12,218 nucleotides of DNA from Porphyromonadaceae bacterium UBA3318 (GCA_002361235.1 DESI01000014.1:1-12218), one strand, 5' to 3'. Shown: positions 1-7,036, numbered from the stretch's first letter. Notes: generated by a model not told the origin, from the sequence alone. Program-made: numbers and translations.

Positions 1-36
1 GTTTAGCGGACAGTAATAATTTTTAGTTTGATTTTT

Positions 37-304
37 GATGCCTCGGAGAGGCTGTTTCTCAATAACCCCACGATGGCTGGAGGGCGCGTAGCGTCCCGAC
101 TGCCTTCGTGGGGTAAAACAGATGTCACACAGCTTGGTCGGAGACCATGCCGCTCGACTTAAGATTCAGTCGCGCCGGGGCAGTACAGAAACATGGTCTC
201 CGACCAAACTGTGCTATGCCATAGCTACCCCACGAAGGGCGGTGTCAGCTGTCGCTGTCGCCGCCCATCGTGGGGTTATCAAGAAACAGCCTCTCCGAGG
301 CATC
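37..304. repeat. 268-bp imperfect palindrome with nested hairpins
   Basis: Bases 37-304 form one inverted repeat with a single axis at 170.5 (paired positions sum to 341). The outer arms 37-76 and 265-304 match at 38 of 40 positions. A middle block pairs 103-115 with 226-238, and an inner block pairs 128-149 with 192-213 with one mismatch. Each arm also folds on itself: GCCTC-GGA-GAGGC at 40-52 (mirrored 289-301), ACCCCACGA with TCGTGGGGT at 65-73/106-114 (mirrored 227-235/268-276), and GGTC-GGA-GACC at 136-146 (mirrored 195-205). It directly follows the last gene of the rho operon and overlaps its stop codon, so a role in 3'-end formation or transcript protection is plausible. No U-run follows either end, so it is not a textbook intrinsic terminator. 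A MITE-like or inverted-duplication origin is also possible. Confidence 0.9.
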
Positions 305-1190
305 ACGACTTGGAGAGACGGTTCAGCAGGAGGTTGGTGAATTCGTAGTTTTTGATGCCCCATTTCGGCGATATCACCATGGCGGGAGGCGCCTGGGCGA
401 GAAAGCGTTCGATACAGATGTGTCTCGGCACGGCCTCAACGATACGGACGCACAGGGTAAGGTAATCCTCGAGGGAATAGCCGGTTACAGCAACTTCGCC
501 CGATTCAGTCATGGCGGCGAGGGGAGTATCCTTCAGCACCTGAAGCTGGTGCATCTTGAGCGAGCCTATGGGCAAATCGCAGGTTCGCCGCACGGTGTCA
601 AGGATCATTTCGTCCGTTTCGCCGGGAAGGCCTGCTATGAGATGAACGCCGACGTGGAGTCCGGCATCGGCGCAGTTACGGATAGCCCGGATGGCGGTTG
701 CGGCATCATGGCCACGGTTTATCAGTCTTAAGATATTATCATGCAGACTTTCCACGCCTATTTCCACAAAGACAGGCAGACTGCGGCCATATTCCTTCAG
801 GATTTCAATCACTTCAGGGCCGAGACAATCAGGACGGGCACCGACTACTATTCCGCAGATGCCGTCAACGCTTACAGCATCTGCCAAATCTTGCTTCAGA
901 CCTTCGCCGTATGTACTGGAAAATGACTGAAAATAGGCAATATATCGCATTTCGGGATATTTCCGGGCGAAAAACCGCTTTCCGTCCCGCAGCTGTTCCG
1001 CTACCGAGCCGCCGCTGAAGCAATATCCCGGCGTGAACGACCTGTTGTTGCAGTAAATGCAGCCGCCGGTGCTGAGAGTGCCGTCGCGGTTGGGACAGGA
1101 GCGCGAGGTATTGACCGACAGCTTCTGCACCTTGAAGTCGGGGAATATTTCTGCTATATATTCGGAATAATCCTTATAGAACGGATTCAT
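303..1190 (-). CDS. YhcC/TIGR01212-family radical SAM protein
   Basis: This 295-aa protein belongs to the radical SAM group containing E. coli YhcC and B. subtilis YtqA; its reaction is not well established, though relatives resemble the Elp3-type fold. The 4Fe-4S cysteines are Cys32, Cys44 and Cys47 in CPNRDGTLSTGGCIYC, the family's own CX11CX2C spacing. Other family landmarks are GVESLHD (about 145-151), NRGHD (158-162), HLIAGLPGE (183-191) and the C-terminal PKWGIKNYEF (about 265-274). I place the start at 1190, not at the in-frame ATG at 1223, because it forms an ATGA overlap with the aroC stop and gives the usual family N-terminus; the 11 extra residues would lie inside aroC. It is the third gene of the rho-aroC operon. 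Its TGA (305-303) is formed partly by the outer arm of the downstream palindrome. Family assignment is firm; the substrate is unknown. Confidence 0.9.
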   Translation of the reverse strand: MNPFYKDYSEYIAEIFPDFKVQKLSVNTSRSCPNRDGTLSTGGCIYCNNRSFTPGYCFSGGSVAEQLRDGKRFFARKYPEMRYIAYFQSFSSTYGEGLKQDLADAVSVDGICGIVVGARPDCLGPEVIEILKEYGRSLPVFVEIGVESLHDNILRLINRGHDAATAIRAIRNCADAGLHVGVHLIAGLPGETDEMILDTVRRTCDLPIGSLKMHQLQVLKDTPLAAMTESGEVAVTGYSLEDYLTLCVRIVEAVPRHICIERFLAQAPPAMVISPKWGIKNYEFTNLLLNRLSKS

Positions 1191-2128
1191 CTCATGCGGA
1201 CAAGATCGGCGATGACGAGCCACGCCAATGCCTCGACGACAGGCACGGCCCTGATTGCCACGCAGGGGTCATGACGCCCTTTGGGCGGGATGACGCAGGG
1301 TTTGCCGTCGGGCGTGACTCCGGGACGGGGCTGCATTATCGATGAGGTGGGTTTGAAAAATACCGAGAATTCCACGGGCATTCCGTTGGAGATACCGCCG
1401 AGTACGCCGCCGGAGTAATTGGACCGGAACGTACCGTCCGGATTCATCACGTCCATGACCTCGCTGCCGAACATGGATGCCATTCCTGCGCCGAATCCGA
1501 TGTCGAATCCTTTCGCCGCCGGGATGCTCATCATGGCGTAACCTAAGCGGGCGTGCAGTTTGTCGAACACAGGCTCTCCGATTCCTACGGGGAGTCCGTT
1601 GATTACGCCATGCACTATGCCGCCGGTACTGTCTCCTTTCTGCATCGCCTCCTCGACGGAATTGCATTCCTCGAAGTAAGCGGACACCTCGATGCCCATT
1701 GTCTTGAGCCATTCGCGGCACAATGCGCCGGCCACGACCCAGTTCACCGTCTCGCGGGCACTGGCGCGGCCACCGCCGGCAAACTCGTGGATACCGTATT
1801 TTTTGTAGTAGGTGTAGTCGGCATGGTTGGGACGGAACACTTCCTGATAATCCTGGCTGCGCGTGTCTGTGTTGCGGATTATGAACCCGATAGGAGATCC
1901 GAGTGTGAGTCCGTCGCGGCTGATGCCGCTCAGCAGTTCCACGCGGTCGCTTTCGCGGCGTGGCGAGGTATGGGGATCCACGCCCGGACGGCGACGGTCC
2001 ACGAACGCCTGCACCGACTCGGGGTCTATCTTAACCCGCGAGGGGAGTCCGTCAAGGACTCCCCCCATAGCGGGCCCGTGGCTTTCGCCAAAGGTCGTGA
2101 TTCGTACTATATTGCCGAACGAATTCAT
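1187..2128 (-). CDS. aroC: Chorismate synthase, compact divergent form
   Basis: Catalyses the last shikimate step, EPSP to chorismate, using reduced FMN in the cytoplasm. Signatures seen: GESHG (14-18), RRRPG (45-49), NHADYTYYKKYG (101-112), GGGRASARET (118-127), GGVLGGISNG (240-249), GRHDPC (284-289) and RAVPVVEA (293-300). At 313 aa it is about 40 residues shorter than usual. The loss falls in three places: a few residues before the HADYTY block, about 30 residues around 150-165 (between the IEVSAY and GDSTGG segments), and the C-terminal tail after VIADLV. The usual RDxRGGGR stretch reads HEFAGGGR (114-121), so two normally conserved arginines are absent. The start lies 1 nt after the rho stop, and its own stop overlaps the next gene as ATGA, implying translational coupling. 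It is probably functional because all other signature blocks are intact, but it needs comparison with a possible second aroC. Confidence 0.93.
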   Translation of the reverse strand: MNSFGNIVRITTFGESHGPAMGGVLDGLPSRVKIDPESVQAFVDRRRPGVDPHTSPRRESDRVELLSGISRDGLTLGSPIGFIIRNTDTRSQDYQEVFRPNHADYTYYKKYGIHEFAGGGRASARETVNWVVAGALCREWLKTMGIEVSAYFEECNSVEEAMQKGDSTGGIVHGVINGLPVGIGEPVFDKLHARLGYAMMSIPAAKGFDIGFGAGMASMFGSEVMDVMNPDGTFRSNYSGGVLGGISNGMPVEFSVFFKPTSSIMQPRPGVTPDGKPCVIPPKGRHDPCVAIRAVPVVEALAWLVIADLVRMR

Positions 2129-2129
2129 A

Positions 2130-4151
2130 TTACTTGTCCATAGTGACGAGCAGCTCCTCGTTGGTGCGTGTTATTTCCATGCGCTTCTTGATGAATTCCA
2201 TGGCTTCGATGGAATTCATGTCGCTGAGGTAGTTGCGCAGGATCCACATTCGGTTCAGGGTCTCCTGCGGGAGCAGCAGGTCGTCGCGGCGTGTGGAACT
2301 TGCGGTGATGTCCACGGCGGGGAAGATGCGCTTGTTCGATAGCTTGCGGTCCAGCTGCAACTCCATGTTGCCGGTGCCCTTGAATTCCTCGAAGATCACC
2401 TCGTCCATCTTGCTGGAAGTCTCGGTCAGAGCGGTGGCGATGATGGTGAGCGAGCCGCCGTTCTCTATGTTACGGGCCGCGCCGAAGAAGCGTTTGGGAC
2501 GCTGCAATGCGTTGGCGTCGACACCACCGGAGAGGATCTTGCCGCTGGCGGGCGACACAGTGTTGTAGGCGCGTGCCAGTCGGGTGATGGAGTCGAGCAT
2601 TATCACTACGTCGTGTCCGCATTCCACCAGGCGCTTTGCCTTTTCAAGCACCAGCCCGGCTATCTTGACGTGACGTTCGGCGGGCTCGTCGAATGTAGAG
2701 GCTATCACCTCGGCGTTGACGCTGCGCGACATGTCGGTAACCTCCTCGGGACGTTCGTCAATGAGGAGCATGATGATGTATGTGTCGGGGTGGTTTTCGG
2801 CTATGGAGTTGGCTATGTCCTTTAGCAGGATTGTCTTACCGGTCTTGGGAGGAGCCACGATAAGTGCGCGCTGGCCTTTGCCGATAGGAGCGAACATGTC
2901 TACCACGCGTGTGGAGATGTTCTGCTGTGTGGAGCGTGTCAGCGTGAATTTCTCGTCCGGGAACAGGGGAGTGAGATGTTCGAACGCCTCTCGGTCCTTT
3001 ACATCCTCGGGATTGAGGCCGTTGACCGACTGGATTTCGCAGAGAGGGAAATATTTTTCGCCGATGCGGGGGGGACGGATGGTGCCCTGCACCACGTCGC
3101 CGGTCTTGAGGCCGTATGTGCGTATCTGCTGCTGGGTGACATATACGTCGTCGGGACTGCCCAGGTAGTTGTAGTCGCTGGAACGGAGGAATCCGTATCC
3201 GTCGGGCATTACTTCGAGAAGACCGTATGTGGAGACGATGCCGGCTAAGTCGTATTGATGCGGAGTCTGCTGCATCTGGCGTTCCATCTGGCGCTGTTGC
3301 TGACGCTGTTTCTTGGAAAGCTTCTGATTTTTCTTGTTGTTCTGCTGCTGGGGAGCCTGAACCTGCGGCTCGGAGATTATGACCGGACCGGCAGGCATCT
3401 GACGCGGTTCGTCCATGTATGGTTGCTGCTGCTGTTGCGGCTGGTTCTGCTGATTCTGCTGGCTGTGCGGGGTGAAGGTGCGGCCTTTTGCACCTCCGAA
3501 GAAAGCGCCCAGGCCGCTGCTTGCGGAATCCTTGAAGAGAGTGCCTTTCTTTTTGGGCTGAGCGTTGGCGGATTCCTGCTGCGTAGCCTGTTCGTGAGCG
3601 GGCTGAACGTCGGTCTGCGGTTCGGCGGCGCCTTCAGGCTGCGATTCCGCCTCCGGGCGAGGCCGGGTCTCGTCGAAAAGGGCAGGGGCGGCTTCCGCGG
3701 CTGCGTAGCTTGCCGGAATTGAACCGGCCTGCGGTTGCGCCTGGGTCTCGGGGACTGCGGCTTTGGGCTTGCGGCCGCGCTTCTTGGGCGCGGGAGCCTC
3801 GGGGGTCTCGGCGGTCGCTTCGGGTGCGACTGCAGGCGATACTTCCTCGGCGGCTGCCTTTGGCTTGCGGCCACGCTTTTTGGGAGCGGTGGAGTCCGGG
3901 GCTTCTGCGCCGTCCTGAACGGAACCGGCTTGCGATGGTGCCTCGGCTGAAGCCTGTGCCTTGGGCTTGCGGCCTCGCTTCGGCTTCATCTTGGCGACCT
4001 CGGCACGGGCCGTTTCTATAGACGCATTGTCTATGATGTAGTATGCCAGTTCCTGCTTGTCCGCATTCTCGGCCTTTTTCATTCCCATCGATTCGGCAAG
4101 CTCGCGCAGCGGAGCCTCCTCCATCGACATAAGTTCTTCAAAACTTTGCAT
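2130..4151 (-). CDS. rho: Transcription termination factor Rho with long disordered N-terminal insertion
   Basis: Rho is a hexameric RNA-dependent ATPase that terminates transcription. Residues 1-50 form the N-terminal helical Rho-N domain. Residues about 52-300 are low complexity: three KRGRKPKA repeats at 58-65, 92-99 and 124-131, Ala/Pro/Glu-rich linkers, then a Gln-rich stretch at about 230-297 ending in basic KKQRQQQRQ. The RNA-binding cold-shock domain follows (about 311-361, DGYGFLRS). The ATPase core has Walker A APPKTGKT (433-440), LIDERPEEVT (463-472), Walker B VVIMLDSITR (515-524) and the SGGVDANALQRPKRFFGAARN loops (541-561). The length is 673 aa against 419 in E. coli, almost all of the difference being the insertion; long insertions are known in Bacteroides Rho and linked there to phase separation. 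A stop codon lies 9 nt upstream in frame, which supports this start. It is first in the rho-aroC-radical SAM operon, behind a long leader. Confidence 0.98.
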   Translation of the reverse strand: MQSFEELMSMEEAPLRELAESMGMKKAENADKQELAYYIIDNASIETARAEVAKMKPKRGRKPKAQASAEAPSQAGSVQDGAEAPDSTAPKKRGRKPKAAAEEVSPAVAPEATAETPEAPAPKKRGRKPKAAVPETQAQPQAGSIPASYAAAEAAPALFDETRPRPEAESQPEGAAEPQTDVQPAHEQATQQESANAQPKKKGTLFKDSASSGLGAFFGGAKGRTFTPHSQQNQQNQPQQQQQPYMDEPRQMPAGPVIISEPQVQAPQQQNNKKNQKLSKKQRQQQRQMERQMQQTPHQYDLAGIVSTYGLLEVMPDGYGFLRSSDYNYLGSPDDVYVTQQQIRTYGLKTGDVVQGTIRPPRIGEKYFPLCEIQSVNGLNPEDVKDREAFEHLTPLFPDEKFTLTRSTQQNISTRVVDMFAPIGKGQRALIVAPPKTGKTILLKDIANSIAENHPDTYIIMLLIDERPEEVTDMSRSVNAEVIASTFDEPAERHVKIAGLVLEKAKRLVECGHDVVIMLDSITRLARAYNTVSPASGKILSGGVDANALQRPKRFFGAARNIENGGSLTIIATALTETSSKMDEVIFEEFKGTGNMELQLDRKLSNKRIFPAVDITASSTRRDDLLLPQETLNRMWILRNYLSDMNSIEAMEFIKKRMEITRTNEELLVTMDK

Positions 4152-4243
4152 ATTTCTTTATGTAGTGCAAACTTGTAATCTTTCGATATGCGGAACGCCT
4201 TGATCACAGGAGTTTCCGCGTTCGGAATTATCTTGCATTCCAT
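4079..4243 (-). CDS. Possible 54-aa upstream ORF overlapping the rho start
   Basis: An ATG at 4243 opens a 54-codon frame that runs through the end of the rho leader and 73 nt into rho in another frame, stopping at TGA (4081-4079). The product would begin MECKIIPNAETPV and be basic, with an Arg/Trp-rich tail dictated by the rho overlap. The leader half has ordinary-looking codons (AAG, GCG, TTC, CGC, GAT), unlike the AT-rich leader further upstream. No ribosome-binding site is visible, which says little in this phylum. It could be a regulatory uORF, comparable in position to the leader peptide gene upstream of E. coli rho, or chance. I recognise no homologue. Confidence 0.2.
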   Translation of the reverse strand: MECKIIPNAETPVIKAFRISKDYKFALHKEICKVLKNLCRWRRLRCASLPNRWE

Positions 4244-4422
4244 TTCGGCACAATAATCCGAAACTGCAATAATAAATTACAAAATGAGTATAATCCGAAA
4301 ACCGAATCAGATAGATTCGCTGAATTTTAAATGTAAATAAAAGTGGGTGATGAGATTCCTAATGTGGAAATATCCAACCCGTTACTACCTGTATAACACA
4401 TAACGAGGGCTGAAATACGATG
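4152..4422 (-). promoter_or_regulatory. Long rho leader with repeats and alternative hairpins
   Basis: About 265 nt separate the predicted rho transcription start from its ATG. The + strand shows a direct repeat ATAATCCGAAA at 4253-4263 and 4290-4300. Each copy is complementary to TTCGGAATTAT at 4221-4231 (one base bulged), so two mutually exclusive pairings exist. Further inverted repeats are CGAATC/GATTCG (4303-4308/4314-4319, 5-nt loop) and GAACGC/GCGTTC (4193-4198/4218-4223). rho is autoregulated through its leader in E. coli, so a control role is a reasonable inference. There is no match to a riboswitch class I know. The only other reading frame of note is the 54-codon ORF starting at 4243. 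Confidence 0.5.
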
Positions 4423-4454
4423 CAAAAGTATAATTTTTTTTTGAATTGTGCAAA
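4423..4454 (-). promoter_or_regulatory. Bacteroidota-type promoter for rho operon
   Basis: Read on the minus strand, TTTG (4454-4451), a 20-bp spacer and TACTTTTG (4430-4423) match the Bacteroidota consensus TTTG-N19-21-TAnnTTTG. Transcription should begin near 4415-4418. The -33 box sits only 5 bp past the stop of the chorismatase-like gene, so rho has its own promoter although the upstream operon could read through. Confidence 0.75.
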
Positions 4455-4461
4455 AAAAATT
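4432..4461. other. A/T-tract inverted repeat at operon junction
   Basis: AATTTTTTTTTG and CAAAAAAAATT flank a 7-nt AATTGTG centre, immediately after the stop codon of the chorismatase-like gene and across the spacer and -33 box of the rho promoter. A nearly pure A-U stem is weak as a terminator, although a U-run directly follows the stop codon on the minus strand. It more likely reflects the A/T-tract architecture of the promoter. Confidence 0.35.
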
Positions 4462-5530
4462 ATTTTATGGCCATGCATTCCATTTCCACGAGCCATCCGG
4501 GACGGCATACGGGGGCGTTCAGGATAATGCAGGGTATGTCTGAAAATCTTTCCTTAAACATGGCGTTCACCACCGAATAATCGGATGCGTCGCGCAGATA
4601 CACCAGAATCTGCCCTACATCCGCCCAGCCGAACGAAGCGGCGTCAAGAAGTGCACCTACGTTCTCCCACATCCGTTCCGTCTGACGGCGTACGTCGCCG
4701 GGCCATAATATCTGTCCCTTGCTGTCGATGCTGGCCGTGCCGGAAACGAACAGATGGCGCCGGTCGGCATAGTCGATGCTGGTGGCCCGTTCGAAAGCCA
4801 CGCCATATTCGTGTGTGGGATTTAGATGGTCAAGGGCGTTTATCTGCCGCATGTCCCCGTCCTTGAGCCCTAACACGGAATAGGAGTCGTATGTCACGGC
4901 GACTTTGCAGTCGGCCTGTCTCCCCTGGATTCCGGTGCTGGCTATGAATCGTGTGGACGTAGTGAGTCCCTGCTCGTCGAAGGCCTCGTTACGGCCCCGC
5001 ACCACCTCGGCGTAATCCAGGTCGATGTCGCGCACGAACAGCCATGTGCGGACACAGTTTTTCAGAAGGCTTCCCCCGCGATGCTCCAGTGCCTTGCCTG
5101 TTTCGCTCAGCATATCATGGATGGCGGTGCGGGGATCGAGGCCGGGACGTGTCCGGCTCGCCTCGAATATGTGCGTGTGGCCGAAAGCCTCCACCACATA
5201 TCTGCCGTCCCGGTCACGCCGAGACACGGCATCCTCTATCATCCACACCCATAACGCGACTTTGGAGCCGTCCAGGGGAGGTTGCTCAACGATGGACGTG
5301 GCGCACTCCTCCATGTCGGGCAATGAAGCCTGTCGGTTGGCCGAGTCGCTGAGAAACCAGCGCCGGAACACCGGGCACATCCTGTCACTCATAGTCTCTT
5401 TAAGTTCGGCATATTGTCTTTCAATTTGCGCAAGCTGCTGTTCGAACCCGAGGGTGGTATCATTTACCGTGATTATGCTGTGGGCCTCGTTCTTTCCGCC
5501 GGAAGCCTTTGTTATCCTGGTGGTAATCAT
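4460..5530 (-). CDS. Tandem Rid-fold, chorismatase-like protein (FkbO/Hyg5/XanB2 superfamily)
   Basis: This 356-aa protein has two YjgF/Rid-like halves. The first (about 90-215) includes VRTWLFVRDIDLDY (160-173) and RNEAF (180-184), and resembles the degenerate N-terminal half of chorismatases. The second (about 240-356) is a recognisable Rid domain with HEYG (240-243), LFVSGTASI (260-268), PGDV (277-280) and the terminal VCRPGWLVEME (341-351), echoing the (I/V)CRxxLLVEIE ending of FkbO/Hyg5/XanB2. Those enzymes hydrolyse or rearrange chorismate to dihydroxycyclohexadiene or hydroxybenzoate products; similar proteins in flexirubin clusters are often labelled pteridine-dependent deoxygenase-like. 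Residues 25-50 look helical. There is no signal peptide, so it is cytosolic. It is the last gene of the five-gene operon, 6 bp after propeller B. The superfamily match is good; chorismate as substrate is inference, strengthened slightly by aroC in the next operon. Confidence 0.7.
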   Translation of the reverse strand: MITTRITKASGGKNEAHSIITVNDTTLGFEQQLAQIERQYAELKETMSDRMCPVFRRWFLSDSANRQASLPDMEECATSIVEQPPLDGSKVALWVWMIEDAVSRRDRDGRYVVEAFGHTHIFEASRTRPGLDPRTAIHDMLSETGKALEHRGGSLLKNCVRTWLFVRDIDLDYAEVVRGRNEAFDEQGLTTSTRFIASTGIQGRQADCKVAVTYDSYSVLGLKDGDMRQINALDHLNPTHEYGVAFERATSIDYADRRHLFVSGTASIDSKGQILWPGDVRRQTERMWENVGALLDAASFGWADVGQILVYLRDASDYSVVNAMFKERFSDIPCIILNAPVCRPGWLVEMECMAIK

Positions 5531-5536
5531 GGTGTT

Positions 5537-7030
5537 TTATTTGTGCAGGGCCGTGGCTACGTCTGCGGGACTGAACGAAACGGGACGCTTGCCTAAGTCG
5601 GGGACATTGAAGGATTTAAGATTGTCGTCGTAGAACGACGGCGATTTCTGCGGCAGCAGGAATGGTTTCGACACCTTGCCGTCGGCCGAGACATGGGCGA
5701 AGTAGGGTTTGCCGTACAGGCCGTCGTCCCGTTTGCTGGCGAACACGAACCATCTTCCCGACGACGACCAGCTGTGGTATGTGTCGCTCATCGGGCTGTT
5801 GACGATGTCGAGAGTATCTATTTTGCCGTTAGTCAGGTCGATCATCTGCAGGTCGGACTCGCGATGCCATATCGGGAATGTGCCGTATGCCGCAGCGGTA
5901 TAAAGAAGGTGCTTGCCATCGGGTGAAACGCGCGGATGGCTTACGCTCAGTTTCCGGCGGATTCCGGCTACCACCGTATCGACTGTCGATGCGAAAGTGC
6001 CCTTTGCGGGGTCAAACCCGATGCGGCACAGGCTGTAGCTTACGCTGTCCACGGCCGTGGGACGCGCGGGCATGCCGGCCACGCAGTAATAGATGCTCTT
6101 TCCGTCGGCGCCGAATGTGGGGAATGTCTCGAGACGTGTGGAATCGGCCAGCAGCGGCGAGCGCAACACCTTGTCATTGCGGATGTCGTAGACATATACG
6201 TCCGATTTGGTGTCGAACACTTCCAGACGTTTGCCGGGCCGTGAATGGAATGCGGGGATTATGACGTTGGTGGAAAACGTCAGGTAGCGGCCCGAAGGAT
6301 CGAATTGCGCGTACACCGGGCCGGAAACCATGTCTGAGGTCTTGAAATCAAGAAGACGCAGTTTGCCGTGGTCGTTCAGCACCATGCCGCCACCTTCGCC
6401 GCGGACATACAGAAAGGAGAGTTCGCCGTCTGACGGTGAATGCGTGTGGCAGTTCATACAGCGGTTGCCCGCGTTGTTGTAGTCGCACAGCACCCGTTCG
6501 GAAAAATCCTCGATGTTCCGCTCCATGATGCTGAGGCGCGAGAAGACCTCGTAATCAGGCTCTATGAGGCGGTATGTCAGGTAGGGGTCGATTTTGTCTT
6601 TGGATACGTTTATATTGAAAGGCCTGTACTTTATCCAGCCTGTTTCGGTCAGGGCGCTGACGGTTACGGTCACGGTCGCGCCCTGCGCATGGTCCATGAG
6701 GCGCTTCCAGTCCTTAAGGTCGAAGATGGCCTCGTTGCCTTTTCTATGGGACTTGATGCTGAAGCCGCGGGCTTCAGCCACGGTGTAGATGGCGCGCACT
6801 GTCGGGCCGGAGTGGACGGTATGGTTGGCACGGCAGCTGTCAAGGAGCATGAAGTTGAGGGGCGCGATGTTGCACGGCACGGTAACGTCGATATAGTCGG
6901 GGTAGATAGGAGGATGGGCGGAGATGGCGCGCTCGTCATGGGGGGAGGGAGTGCATGAGGGGAGAGTGCATGGCGCGGCCATGCACCACAGTAAGGCCGT
7001 GAGTATGTATATGGGGTTCTTTATGTTCAT
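5537..7030 (-). CDS. Propeller B: CxxCH-containing TolB-like beta-propeller lipoprotein
   Basis: This 497-aa exported protein is a paralogue of the product of 8681-10183. An N-terminal hydrophobic signal ends in a lipobox-like LPSC (Cys26), suggesting a lipoprotein. Residues about 40-145 form a beta-rich domain opening with PPIYPDYIDVTVPCNIAPLNF-type sequence. CMNCH (191-195) is a single c-type haem motif. The rest has PD40/WD40-like blades, such as DPSGRYLTFST (244-254), GADGKSIYY (307-315), SPDGKHLLYT (369-378) and SSSGRWFVFAS (422-432), and ends KPFLLPQKSPSFYDD. The gene starts 6 bp after membrane protein B and is followed after 6 bp by the chorismatase-like gene. An electron-transfer or haem-based sensing role in the periplasm is inferred only from the motif. 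There is no enzymatic signature I recognise. Confidence 0.8.
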   Translation of the reverse strand: MNIKNPIYILTALLWCMAAPCTLPSCTPSPHDERAISAHPPIYPDYIDVTVPCNIAPLNFMLLDSCRANHTVHSGPTVRAIYTVAEARGFSIKSHRKGNEAIFDLKDWKRLMDHAQGATVTVTVSALTETGWIKYRPFNINVSKDKIDPYLTYRLIEPDYEVFSRLSIMERNIEDFSERVLCDYNNAGNRCMNCHTHSPSDGELSFLYVRGEGGGMVLNDHGKLRLLDFKTSDMVSGPVYAQFDPSGRYLTFSTNVIIPAFHSRPGKRLEVFDTKSDVYVYDIRNDKVLRSPLLADSTRLETFPTFGADGKSIYYCVAGMPARPTAVDSVSYSLCRIGFDPAKGTFASTVDTVVAGIRRKLSVSHPRVSPDGKHLLYTAAAYGTFPIWHRESDLQMIDLTNGKIDTLDIVNSPMSDTYHSWSSSGRWFVFASKRDDGLYGKPYFAHVSADGKVSKPFLLPQKSPSFYDDNLKSFNVPDLGKRPVSFSPADVATALHK

Positions 7031-7036
7031 GTTCGG

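Noticed and set aside
37..304. Insertion sequence or ordinary intrinsic terminator
   Set aside because: There is no transposase ORF inside, no matching flanking duplication and no U-run after the stem on either strand.
32..359. TTTTTGATGCC at 32-42 and 349-359 as a target-site duplication around the palindrome
   Set aside because: The left copy runs into the palindrome arm, while the right copy lies inside the radical SAM coding sequence about 45 bp beyond the other arm, so they do not flank the element symmetrically.
1191..1223. N-terminal extension of the radical SAM protein starting at 1223
   Set aside because: The added residues are encoded within aroC and do not match the family, while the ATG at 1190 gives the ATGA overlap and the expected N-terminus.
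1553..2143. 196-codon + strand open frame opposite aroC
   Set aside because: Antisense shadow of a clear chorismate synthase; no recognisable protein features.
4327..4401. 24-codon ORF early in the rho leader
   Set aside because: It is very short with AT-rich low-information codons and no supporting signal; left out as chance.
4432..4461. Intrinsic terminator for the five-gene operon
   Set aside because: The stem is almost only A-U pairs and coincides with promoter spacer tracts; too weak to call a terminator.
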